NCBI RefSeq assembly: GCF_042679305.1
Contig: NZ_JBHTMP010000034.1
Coordinates: forward strand, 1-64,000
From: Micromonospora_H sonneratiae
Lineage (GTDB): Bacteria; Actinomycetota; Actinomycetes; Mycobacteriales; Micromonosporaceae
Direction: 5' to 3'
DNA length: 64,000 nt
In this document: positions 53,617-62,195 of the stretch, piece by piece
Position numbering within the stretch: position 1 is the first letter of the stretch
Layout: each line of letters opens with the position of its first letter
The notes under the pieces: model-generated
Told to the model about the DNA's origin: nothing
The model's input: only the letters and a program-made list of their open reading frames with translations
Databases searched by the model: none
Made by a program: the position numbers and the translations under genes

Positions 53617-56094
53617 ATGTACGGGGTCGGTGTCGATCTGGGTACGAGTTTCGCTGCCGCGGCCATAGCGTGCGACGGAGCCCTCGACATGGTGCGGCTC
53701 GGTGGGCAGGCGATGGTGACCCCGTCCGCCGTGTACCTCGACGAGAACGGCCAACTGGTGACCGGTGAGGCCGCCGACCGCCTCGGTCTCCAGGACGCCA
53801 GCCGGGTCGCCCGGGAGTTCAAGCGCCGACTCGGCGACCCCACCCCGGTGCTCCTCGCCGGCGCACCGCACTCCCCTACCGCGTTGATGGCCGCCCTGCT
53901 CCGCTCGATCGTCGAGCGGGTGACCCAGACACGGGGCGGACCACCGGACCACATCGTGTTGACCCACCCAGCCGTGTGGGGTCCCTACCGACGGGAGCAG
54001 TTCGCCGCCATCCCTCCCCTGGCGGGCCTGCCCCGACCGGCCAGCTCGCACGCGGACCCGGTACCGCCGGTCTCCGGCGAACCGACGATCCATACGGTCA
54101 CCGAGCCGGTGGCCGCAGCGACCTACTACTGCTCTACCCATCCCTTGCCCCGCGATGGTCTGCTGGCCGTCTACGACCTGGGCGGGGGGACCTTCGACAG
54201 CGCCGTCGTACGTAACGGTGATGACGGACTCGAGATCGTAGGCACCCCGGAGGGCATCGAGTGGCTCGGTGGTGCCGACTTCGACCAGGCAATTCTGGAT
54301 CACGTCAATCGTCAGCTCGGCGGTGCCATCGACAAACTGGATCACGCCGACCGCGACGCCGCTGCGCTGCTGGCCATGGTCGAGCGCGAGTGCCTCCTGG
54401 CGAAGGAGGCCCTTTCCACGCGCCCGCAGGTGGATGTCACGGTGTCCCTGCCCGACGGCGATCGACACGTGACCATCACCAGGGAACTGTTCGAAAAAAC
54501 GATCACTCCCTCTCTGGACGCCACCGTCGAGGCGTTCCGGCGGGCTGTGATGACCGCCGGCGTCACGCCGCGAGACCTCACCGCGATCCTCCTCGTGGGT
54601 GGCTCCTCGCAGATACCACGGGTCGCCGAGGTGCTACGTGACACGTTCCGACGGCCGATCCTGATCAATACCCATCCGAAGCACGCGGTGGCGCTGGGCG
54701 CCGCCATGCGCGCCGCTGACGCCATCACCGCGCAAACCGCATCACGTGGGCGGCGCAACGTCGTCGGTGTCACGCCGCCATCGGACCCGCCGGAAGATGC
54801 CACGGCCGGGACCGAGGCCAGCCCGGTAAGAGCCGAGCCCGCCACGGCCGGGACCGTCAACGTCGCGGCGGGCGTGTCCGCGCCGCCAGCCCGCGCATCG
54901 GGCCCCACCGAAGCCCCGGCAGACGTACGCCCACAGGGGCCGACCGCGCCCGTTCCGAAACGGCGCCGTTTGCGGTCCCGATACCTCCTGCTGCCCGCCA
55001 TCGTCGGTCTCGCCGCACTGGTGGGCGCGTCGTTCCTGGTCGTGCCCCTGCTGTGGGCTGACCAGACGCCCGTCTGCGGCACCGCCGACATCGCCCGACA
55101 CCAGCCGGCGACTGCGTCCTCAACCGAGGGCATGGACTACGCCGCAGCCAACGCGGTCGACAACAACAGCACCAGCCGCTGGAGCAGCGTCACCGGTGAT
55201 CCACAATGGCTCCAGGTCGACCTGGGCCGGCAGGTCGACGTGTGCGGCGTGTCGATCCAGTGGGCGAGCGCATACGCGACCGCGTACCAGATCCAACTGT
55301 CGGTCGACGGGCGGACCTGGACCGACGTCTACTCCACGACAACCGGTGACGGCGGCAAGCAGCGATTCACCGTCTCCGGCACCGGCCGATACGTACGTGT
55401 GCTCGGCACCGCCCATACGAACGGCTCCGGTTATTCGATCTCGGATCTCACCGTTCACACCAACGGGGTCCCGGTCAACCCGAACCTCGCGCTGCCCGAC
55501 ACCACCAAGTCGACCAGCGTGAGCCCGACCAGCCCCACCGCTTCGAAATCGACCGTCTCCGACCGGGAGGCGCAAGGCCAGGCCAACCGGAACGCGACTC
55601 CACGCGGATCGACCGGGGTTCCCGCCGGCAGCACCAGCGGGCTCCGGAGCGTGGCCACCGGACTCTGCGTGGACAGCAACACCAAGCCGGTGGTCGCGCT
55701 GAACGGCACGCCGATGGGCGGGCAGGCCTTCGCCGCTGCCTGCACCAGCGCGATCAGCCAGAAATGGCGCGAGGGACCGCCGCTTTCCGAGGACACCGCC
55801 CCAGGTGCCGACTGGTACCGGCTGCTCAACCAGATGACCGGATTCTGCTTCGACAGCAATGGCGACGGTCTCGTCTACACCCTGCCGTGCCTGAACCCGA
55901 ACCGGTATCAGCTCTGGCAGCGGGTGGCCAATCCGCGCCCGGCCAGCGGGTCGGTGTCGCCCGGCACCGTGGTTGCCTACCGCAATCTGCAAACCGGACG
56001 GTGCATCAGCCTGGCGGCGTCCGACAAGAAGGTAGAAACCCTGCCCTGCCCGTCCGGCAACAGTTGGCCAACCAGCATGCTGTTCTGGCGCTGA
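53617..56094 (+). CDS. Membrane-anchored Hsp70-like ATPase with discoidin and ricin-like ectodomain (copy 3)
   Basis: 825 residues. ATPase (1-~365): GVDLGTSFAAAAI, LAVYDLGGGTFDSAVV, ILLVGGSSQIP, HPKHAVALGAA; very close to copy 1. A linker (~370-450) rich in Ala/Pro/Thr, one membrane helix (~457-480). Outside: an F5/8-type C (discoidin/CBM32) domain (~491-615, AVDNNSTSRWSS, WLQVDLGRQVDVCGV) and a ricin-like region (~668-825, GLCVDSNT, GFCFDSNGDG, GRCISLAAS). Start ATG with AGGGGG six bases upstream. It is the most complete member and suggests glycan sensing outside coupled to ATPase inside. Confidence -1.
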   Translation: MYGVGVDLGTSFAAAAIACDGALDMVRLGGQAMVTPSAVYLDENGQLVTGEAADRLGLQDASRVAREFKRRLGDPTPVLLAGAPHSPTALMAALLRSIVERVTQTRGGPPDHIVLTHPAVWGPYRREQFAAIPPLAGLPRPASSHADPVPPVSGEPTIHTVTEPVAAATYYCSTHPLPRDGLLAVYDLGGGTFDSAVVRNGDDGLEIVGTPEGIEWLGGADFDQAILDHVNRQLGGAIDKLDHADRDAAALLAMVERECLLAKEALSTRPQVDVTVSLPDGDRHVTITRELFEKTITPSLDATVEAFRRAVMTAGVTPRDLTAILLVGGSSQIPRVAEVLRDTFRRPILINTHPKHAVALGAAMRAADAITAQTASRGRRNVVGVTPPSDPPEDATAGTEASPVRAEPATAGTVNVAAGVSAPPARASGPTEAPADVRPQGPTAPVPKRRRLRSRYLLLPAIVGLAALVGASFLVVPLLWADQTPVCGTADIARHQPATASSTEGMDYAAANAVDNNSTSRWSSVTGDPQWLQVDLGRQVDVCGVSIQWASAYATAYQIQLSVDGRTWTDVYSTTTGDGGKQRFTVSGTGRYVRVLGTAHTNGSGYSISDLTVHTNGVPVNPNLALPDTTKSTSVSPTSPTASKSTVSDREAQGQANRNATPRGSTGVPAGSTSGLRSVATGLCVDSNTKPVVALNGTPMGGQAFAAACTSAISQKWREGPPLSEDTAPGADWYRLLNQMTGFCFDSNGDGLVYTLPCLNPNRYQLWQRVANPRPASGSVSPGTVVAYRNLQTGRCISLAASDKKVETLPCPSGNSWPTSMLFWR

Positions 56095-56236
56095 CCAACA
56101 GCGCCGGCCTCAACGCCCGAACACATCCGATTGGCACCGCGCCGCCAGCTTTGCGCGATGCACGAGTACCAGATGGCCGGTCGGCGGTCACGTCCTGCTG
56201 ACCCTCGGCACGCAGTATGAGCCGTATCTGTCCACC

Positions 56237-56875
56237 TCATCGTTCCCCTACGCCGCCTGCGGCAGGCGCTGAAGGCGTCGATCGCAGTGCTTCCGGCCCC
56301 GGGGGCAGCACGGTCCTCAGAATCCGGCCGAAATCCTCGTCCGTCGGCGGAACGCCCTGCGACTGCTCCCACATGACCACTCCCTGGAAAAGCAGGTAGG
56401 CGATGATCTGCACGTCGTGCCGGTCGCTCAGTTCGCCGTGGCCCACCGCGCGATCAAGCGCCCGGCGAAATGGGGCGAGAGTGCGTGCGTTAGCCCTCCG
56501 TACCAGGTCGCGCAGCTCCGGGGCACCGGTCGTCGCCGCCGTGATCAATGCACGGCCTTCCGGCTGGGCCGCGTTGTCCCTGATCAGGGTCATCAGCGCG
56601 AGCAGGTCACCGTGCAGCGATCCGGTATTCGGATCGGTGTCGTAATGCTCGAGTAGCGGCTCCACCACCGCTTCGAGCAGCGCTGCCTTCGACGGCCAGC
56701 GTCGGTAGATCGTCGTACGGTTGACCTGCGCGGCCTTGGCCACCCCCTCGATGGTGAGCCCCGCGAAGCCGACCCGGGTCAGCTCCGTCAGGGTGGCGGC
56801 GCGCACACCTTCCACCACCTGGACGCTGCGCGGTCCGCGTTGTACGCCGCGGGTGCGTCGGGTCGGTTCAGTCAT
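56237..56875 (-). CDS. TetR-family regulator
   Basis: 212 residues: HTH GVRAATLTELTRVGFAGLTI, AQVNRTTIYRRWPSKAAL and a TetR_C-type ligand domain. Diverges from an SDR gene over a perfect palindrome; likely represses both. Confidence -1.
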   Translation of the reverse strand: MTEPTRRTRGVQRGPRSVQVVEGVRAATLTELTRVGFAGLTIEGVAKAAQVNRTTIYRRWPSKAALLEAVVEPLLEHYDTDPNTGSLHGDLLALMTLIRDNAAQPEGRALITAATTGAPELRDLVRRANARTLAPFRRALDRAVGHGELSDRHDVQIIAYLLFQGVVMWEQSQGVPPTDEDFGRILRTVLPPGPEALRSTPSAPAAGGVGER

Positions 56876-56898
56876 CAGGTCCCGACCTTAGCCGATCA

Positions 56899-56927
56899 GC
56901 AGATGGCAACATAGTGTTGCCATCTGC
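56899..56927. promoter_or_regulatory. TetR operator, 13-bp perfect inverted repeat
   Basis: GCAGATGGCAACA and TGTTGCCATCTGC flank the central TAG. It lies 23 bases before the TetR start and within the region where the SDR promoter should be. Confidence -1.
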
Positions 56928-57002
56928 CCGCCTCGCGGCATAACGTCTGATCCATTGCGCCGGGCCGGCCCGTACGAGACACCACCACGAAAGGAAACCG
57001 CC

Positions 57003-57818
57003 ATGTCCACCGCTGACGTGTCGAGCAAGTCCCTATCCGAGATCATTTCCCTGACTGGCCGCCGGGCCGTCGTGACCGGTGGCGGACGCGGCCTCGGCAA
57101 GGCGATCGCCCTGCGCCTGGCCGAGGCCGGCGCCGACCTGGTGATCGGTGACGTCAAGGAGGAACTCGCGGCCAGCGCCGCCGAGGACATCGCCCAGCGT
57201 CACGGCGTACGGACGATCGGCTGCGTGATGGACGTCACCGACACCGCCTCCGTAAGCGCGGTCGCGGACCGCGCTGTCGCCGAGCTGGGCGGCTTGGAGA
57301 TCTGGGTCAACAACGCCGGCATCTTCCCCAGCGTGCCGCTGCTGGAGATGAGCGACGAGACCTGGGACCGGGTATTCGACGTGAACGCGCGTGGCACCTT
57401 CGTCGGTGCCCGCGAGGCGGCGCGCCGAATGGCAGCCGCCGGCGCGGGCGGGGTCATCGTGAACATCATCTCCACGGCCGGCTTCCGCGCGAGCGCGCCC
57501 GGGCTCGCCGCGTACGTCGGATCCAAGCACGCCGCCCGGGGACTGACCCGGGAACTGGCCCTGGAGCTCGCCCCGCTGGGCATCCGGGTACTCGGCGTCG
57601 CCCCCAGTCATGTTCCGACCGAGGGCAACATCCTGGCCGCGGCAGACGTCGCCCCCTCACCCGACGGTCTTCCCCCGACCCCCCTGATGCTCAATGGTCC
57701 GATCGGTCGAACCGGCGTTCCGGACGACATCGCCCGAGTCGCCCTCTTCTGCGCTTCGGATCTGTCGACCTTCATGACGGGCAGCACCCTGGTGGCGGAC
57801 GGCGGCACCATAGCCTGA
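57003..57818 (+). CDS. Short-chain dehydrogenase/reductase
   Basis: 271 residues with VVTGGGRGLGKAIAL, VNNAGIF, and an intact catalytic set: Ser in NIISTAGF and YVGSK. It should be an NAD(P)-dependent alcohol or keto reductase of unknown substrate. ATG 57003 with AAAGGAAA seven bases upstream. Controlled by the divergent TetR. Confidence -1.
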   Translation: MSTADVSSKSLSEIISLTGRRAVVTGGGRGLGKAIALRLAEAGADLVIGDVKEELAASAAEDIAQRHGVRTIGCVMDVTDTASVSAVADRAVAELGGLEIWVNNAGIFPSVPLLEMSDETWDRVFDVNARGTFVGAREAARRMAAAGAGGVIVNIISTAGFRASAPGLAAYVGSKHAARGLTRELALELAPLGIRVLGVAPSHVPTEGNILAAADVAPSPDGLPPTPLMLNGPIGRTGVPDDIARVALFCASDLSTFMTGSTLVADGGTIA

Positions 57819-57830
57819 ACGACCACAACG

Positions 57831-57863
57831 ACCAGCCCGGCCTATGTCGTGGGCCGGGCTGGT
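57831..57863. terminator. Terminator after SDR gene
   Basis: Perfect 12-bp arms (ACCAGCCCGGCC/GGCCGGGCTGGT), 9-base loop, between convergent SDR and methyltransferase genes. The rest of 57864-58121 shows no gene beyond a short frame ending HGVALPVFDALAQLGCF on the minus strand, which I cannot assign. Confidence -1.
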
Positions 57864-58121
57864 TCACGCGACAACCGGTCGGCACCCCGGATCCAGCTCC
57901 GTGACCATGTGACCGGCGCTGCCAAAGCTCAGAAGCAGCCCAGCTGGGCCAGGGCGTCGAACACCGGCAGGGCCACCCCGTGCGCTTTCCTGCACCTGGA
58001 TCGTGACCGGGACGCTCTGCGTCTCCACGCCGTCAGCTCCGGTTGGTAGATCCCAGACGGTAGCGGCGGCAGGGTCATGTCGATCCGGTCGAGCGCGCAG
58101 CGACCCTCGGCGCCCCCGCGA

Positions 58122-58730
58122 TCAGGCGGCGGTGAGCAGGGCGACCAGAAAGTCCGAGCCGGGTGTGTAGGGACGCACGTCCCACGTGCTCAACAGGAGG
58201 TCCGGCGCCAGGCGCGCGGCCTTCGCGTCGGAGAGGAACTCGTCGTGTCCGTAACCGCGTCCGGTGCCGAATCCGACGGCGATCCGGCCGCCGTCGGCCA
58301 GGTGGGCGCGGAAGCGGCAGAGGATCTCCCGCCGGGTGGACGGGGCCACGAAGGTCATCACGTTACCGGCGCAGACGATCATGTCGAAGCCGGCCGGGAT
58401 GCCGGCCGATGGCAGGTCCAGGTCGCTGAGGTCACCTACCAGCCAGGTCGGCCCGGGGTGAACGGCCCGGGCCTCGGCGATCAGCTCGGGGTCCAGATCG
58501 ACCCCGACCACCTGGTGCCCGGCCGCCGCGAGGTGCGCGCCCACTCGCCCGGTACCGCAGCCGGCGTCGAGAATCCGCGCACCGCGTGGCACCATCGCGT
58601 CGACCAGCCGGGCTTCACCGGCCAGGTCGGCACCGCGCGCGGCCAGGTCCCGGAACCGCTGGATGTACCAGCGCGAGTGGCCAGGATCTTCGGCCGTCTT
58701 GCGTAGCCAGAGATTCTCCGTGGCGTTCAT
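58122..58730 (-). CDS. Class I SAM-dependent methyltransferase
   Basis: 202 residues: motif I ILDAGCGTGRVGAHLAA, motif II VVGVDLDPELI, and WLVGDLSDLDLP. Substrate unknown. ATG 58730. It follows the nar locus on the same strand after 42 bases but is likely separate in function. Confidence -1.
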   Translation of the reverse strand: MNATENLWLRKTAEDPGHSRWYIQRFRDLAARGADLAGEARLVDAMVPRGARILDAGCGTGRVGAHLAAAGHQVVGVDLDPELIAEARAVHPGPTWLVGDLSDLDLPSAGIPAGFDMIVCAGNVMTFVAPSTRREILCRFRAHLADGGRIAVGFGTGRGYGHDEFLSDAKAARLAPDLLLSTWDVRPYTPGSDFLVALLTAA

Positions 58731-58772
58731 CAGATTCCTTCCGTGGAAACCCTGCCTCAGGAGAGGAGGATG

Positions 58773-59093
58773 TCACACCGCCTCGGTGACTTCCTCGATC
58801 CAGCCCAGTGCGGCGACCGCGGTGGGGAACCCGCAGGTGGTGATGGCGGCAAGGGCGACCGCGTGGATTTCGTCGGGCGTGGCTCCGTGCTGCAACGCCT
58901 TGCGGACGTTGGATCGCACGGCACCCTGGGCCTCGGCACCGATCGCCATTGCCAGCTTGATCAACCGGTCGGTCTTCTCGTCGAACGGGTTGCGGTCCCG
59001 AATCGTGCGTGCCAACGCGCCCTGCGCGTCCGCGACATCCGGGAAGCGTTCCAGGAACTGCCGGTAGATGCCCGGCAGGTAGTCGTTCTCCAT
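58773..59093 (-). CDS. Carboxymuconolactone decarboxylase-like protein
   Basis: 106 residues, all-helical CMD fold: FDEKTDRLIKLAMAIGAEAQGAVRSNVRKAL (in parts), ATPDEIHAVALAAITT. The AhpD CxxC pair is replaced (EAQGAV), so it is not a peroxidase partner. ATG 59093 with AGGAGG four bases upstream. It lies 77 bases after narI and may belong to the operon. Confidence -1.
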   Translation of the reverse strand: MENDYLPGIYRQFLERFPDVADAQGALARTIRDRNPFDEKTDRLIKLAMAIGAEAQGAVRSNVRKALQHGATPDEIHAVALAAITTCGFPTAVAALGWIEEVTEAV

Positions 59094-59170
59094 CTGGCCT
59101 CCTTGAGTAAGCACCCGCATACGTTAGCCAGGGTGCCGTGGCCACCGGTGCTCGAGCGGAACAATCGGTG

Positions 59171-59932
59171 TCATCGTCCGGATGACACCGGCCGGCGCTC
59201 GGCGTCCCGGACCTCGGCGTCGCGGACCGCGGCGGGCGTCGGGGCCGCGGCCGGGGCCGGGCCACGGCGGGACCGGTAGACGACGTACGGGCGCAACAGG
59301 TACGCCAGCGGCGCGGACCAGACGTGGACCAGGCGGGTGAAGGGCCACAATGCGAGGAGAACGAACCCGCCGAGAGCATGCAACTGGTAGGCCAGCGGCA
59401 CGTCGGTCATCAGCTCACTCTGCGGGTGCAGCCAGAAGATGCCGCGGAACCACACCGCGATGGTCGACCGGTAGTCGTAGCCGTCGCCGATCACGTTGGT
59501 GGCGACGGTGGCGAACATCCCGAGGCCGACCATGGCGGCCAGCGCCACATAGAGGACCTTGTCCATCGTGGTGGTGGCCCGCCGGACCCGGCGGTTGACG
59601 ATGCGGCGGGCGATCAGCAGCGCGAGCCCGACGAGGAGCAACGTACCGGCCACCGTGCCGGCAGAGACCGCGACGAGATGGTAGGCGTGCTCGGAGATGC
59701 CGACGGCTTCGGTGACGCTGGCCGGCACGAGGAGGCCGAGGGCGTGTCCACCGATGACACCGAGCATGCCGAGGTGGAACATCGGCGAGCCGAGGCGCAG
59801 GAGGCGGTTCTCCAGCACCTGGCTGGTGTGGGTGGTCCAGCCGAACTGGTCGTGCCGCCAGCGCCAGACATGCCCGGCGACAAAAACCGCGAGGCAGGCG
59901 TACGGGAGCACGACCCAGAGCAGCGTGGTCAT
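59171..59932 (-). CDS. narI: Respiratory nitrate reductase gamma subunit
   Basis: 253 residues with five membrane helices and the haem-b His ligands typical of NarI (MFHLGMLGVIGGHALG, HAYHLVAV, YQLHALGGFVLL, TRLVHVWSAP). It passes electrons from menaquinol to NarH. The start overlaps narJ as ATGA. The C-terminal Ala/Pro tail is variable. Confidence -1.
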   Translation of the reverse strand: MTTLLWVVLPYACLAVFVAGHVWRWRHDQFGWTTHTSQVLENRLLRLGSPMFHLGMLGVIGGHALGLLVPASVTEAVGISEHAYHLVAVSAGTVAGTLLLVGLALLIARRIVNRRVRRATTTMDKVLYVALAAMVGLGMFATVATNVIGDGYDYRSTIAVWFRGIFWLHPQSELMTDVPLAYQLHALGGFVLLALWPFTRLVHVWSAPLAYLLRPYVVYRSRRGPAPAAAPTPAAVRDAEVRDAERRPVSSGR

Positions 59933-60606
59933 CGTGAGGCCTCCGCAAAGGAGCAGGAAGGGTACGGGGCGAGTTGGGTGCCGTGCAGGTCGGGCCCGGC
60001 ACCGATGCTGTCCAGGCCGACGGTTTCGACCGGTGGCCCGTCGATGGCGAGCGCCGAGATGGCGGCCCGGTCATCGTCGGTGAGTTCGGGCAGCATCGAG
60101 CAGACCGCGTCGAGCAGGAGCCGGTACGGTGTGCCGGACTCGGTCAGCGCGACGCGCAGCAGTTCGATGCCCTGCCGGTGCTGGCGCAGCGGGGCCTCGC
60201 CGTCGCCGGGTCCGACCATGGCGGCGAACTCCAGGACGACCGGCAGCAGGTCGGGTAGTTCGCCGTCGGCGAGCCGCAGTCCGTGTGCGCGGTACCGCTG
60301 TTTGAGCACGAGCAGCGCCATGCCTCGCTTACGCGTGTCGCCGTGCAGGTAGTAGGTGAGGTAAAGGCCGCTGCGGCGGCGCAGGTCGAAGGTCTTCACG
60401 TACTCCCGCTGGACGTCGATCAGCGGAGCGGCCAGCAGCCAGTCGAGGAACTCGCCGATCTGGGTGCGTACCGTCGGGTTTTCGAGGCCGGCGGCGGCCA
60501 CGCGCAGTTCCTGCCCCGCGTCCAGCAGCTCCGCGTCGGGGTAGGTGAGCAGCAGCGAGATCAGGTTGAAGCTCCGGGCCCGGTCGGCCGGGGATGTGGT
60601 GTTCAT
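59929..60606 (-). CDS. narJ: Nitrate reductase assembly chaperone
   Basis: 225 residues of the NarJ/TorD family: LLTYPDAELLDAG, YVKTFDLRRRSGLYLTYYLHGDTRKRG. It delivers the molybdenum cofactor to NarG and holds the complex until it binds NarI. Overlaps narH and narI by 4 bases each. Confidence -1.
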   Translation of the reverse strand: MNTTSPADRARSFNLISLLLTYPDAELLDAGQELRVAAAGLENPTVRTQIGEFLDWLLAAPLIDVQREYVKTFDLRRRSGLYLTYYLHGDTRKRGMALLVLKQRYRAHGLRLADGELPDLLPVVLEFAAMVGPGDGEAPLRQHRQGIELLRVALTESGTPYRLLLDAVCSMLPELTDDDRAAISALAIDGPPVETVGLDSIGAGPDLHGTQLAPYPSCSFAEASR

Positions 60607-62195
60607 GATTGGCCTCGCAGCGGATTGAGGGTGAGCCCGCGCCGGCCGTCGGTACGCCGGAACAGGCCGGAACCCGCGCCGTTGCCCTCGGTGAGGTGGA
60701 ACTTCTCGCTCATCCCCGGGCCGCCCTCGCAGTCCAGCGCGCAGTCGCCGTGTGCGGCGGCCTGCGCCTCCAGGGCCGCGGCGTCCCGGGCGTGGGCGGC
60801 CGGGATCACGTACCGCTCGTCGTACTTGGCGATCGCCAGCAGGCGGTACATCTCCTCGACCTGGTCGGCGGTCATACCGATGCCGTCCAGCAACTCCTGC
60901 GCGACGGTGCCGTCGAGGGTGCGGGCCCGCATGTAGGAGCGCATCGCGGCGAGCTTCATCAGCACACCGGCGGCCACCTCGGCGTCGCCTGCGGTGAAGA
61001 GTTCGGCCAGGTACTCGACCGGGATACGCAGCTCCCGGATGGTGTGGAAGACATCGTCGGCGTCAGCGTCGTCCCGGCCCGCCTGACCGACGGCGTCCAG
61101 CACCGGCGACAGCGGTGGCACGTACCAGACCATCGGCAGGGTGCGGTACTCCGGGTGCAGCGGCAGCGCGATGCGGTACTCGGCGATCAGCTTCCAGATC
61201 GGGGAGCGCTTCGCCGCCTCGATCCACTCGTCCGGCATGCCAGCGTCCCGGGCGGCGCGCTCCACGGCCGGGTCGTGCGGGTCGAGGAAGACCGCCCGCT
61301 GGGCGTCCAGCAGGTCGTGCTCGTCCTCGACGGAGGCGGCGGCAAGCACCGCGTCCTCGTCGTAGAGGACGATGCCCAGGTACCGCAGGCGGCCGACGCA
61401 GGTCTCCGAGCAGATGGTCGGCTGCCCCGCCTCGATGCGCGGGAAGCAGAAGGTGCACTTCTCCGCCTTGCCGGTGGCGTGATTGACGTAGACCTTCTTG
61501 TACGGGCAGGCCGACACGCACATCCGCCACCCACGGCAGCGGTCCTGGTCGACCAGGACGATGCCGTCCTCCTCGCGCTTGTACATGGCCCCGGAGGGGC
61601 AGGCGGAGACGCAGGCGGGGTTGAGGCAGTGCTCGCAGATGCGCGGCAGGTGGAACATGAAGGTCTTCTCGAACTCGAACCTGACCTTCGCGGCGGCCTC
61701 GGCGGGCATCTTCGCCAGGTTCGGGTCGCCGTCGGCGCGCTCGTGCGCCCCGCCGAGCGAGTCCTCCCAGTTGGCGCCCCAGGTGACCGCCATCGGCTCA
61801 CCGGTCAGCGCCGAGTACGGCCGCTTCACCGGGGTGTCCGTCAGACCTGCGGGGGCGTTGACCAGGATGTCCTTGTCGAAGGTGGCCGGCTCGTAGTAGT
61901 CGTCGATCGTCGGCAGATCCGGGTTGGCGAAGATGCGGCTGAGGCGTTTGGCCCGACCGCCGGAGCGCAGCACCAGGCGGCCCTTCCCGTCCAGCTGCCA
62001 GCCGCCCCGCCAGCGTTCCTGGTCCTCGTAGTGCTTCGGGTAGCCGATGCCCGGCTTCGTCTCGACGTTGTTGAACCAGACGTACTCGGTGCCCTCCCGG
62101 TTGGTCCAGGTCTGCTTGCACGTCACCGAGCAGGTGTGGCACCCGATGCACTTGTCCAGGTTCATCACCATTGCTACCTGGGCACGGATTTTCAT
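60603..62195 (-). CDS. narH: Nitrate reductase beta subunit
   Basis: 530 residues with four Fe-S cluster motifs: CIGCHTCSVTC, CEHCLNPACVSAC, CRGWRMCVSAC (Trp replacing a Cys, the 3Fe-4S cluster) and CTFCFPRIEAG. It passes electrons from NarI to NarG. ATG 62195 shares one base with the narG stop. Confidence -1.
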   Translation of the reverse strand: MKIRAQVAMVMNLDKCIGCHTCSVTCKQTWTNREGTEYVWFNNVETKPGIGYPKHYEDQERWRGGWQLDGKGRLVLRSGGRAKRLSRIFANPDLPTIDDYYEPATFDKDILVNAPAGLTDTPVKRPYSALTGEPMAVTWGANWEDSLGGAHERADGDPNLAKMPAEAAAKVRFEFEKTFMFHLPRICEHCLNPACVSACPSGAMYKREEDGIVLVDQDRCRGWRMCVSACPYKKVYVNHATGKAEKCTFCFPRIEAGQPTICSETCVGRLRYLGIVLYDEDAVLAAASVEDEHDLLDAQRAVFLDPHDPAVERAARDAGMPDEWIEAAKRSPIWKLIAEYRIALPLHPEYRTLPMVWYVPPLSPVLDAVGQAGRDDADADDVFHTIRELRIPVEYLAELFTAGDAEVAAGVLMKLAAMRSYMRARTLDGTVAQELLDGIGMTADQVEEMYRLLAIAKYDERYVIPAAHARDAAALEAQAAAHGDCALDCEGGPGMSEKFHLTEGNGAGSGLFRRTDGRRGLTLNPLRGQS

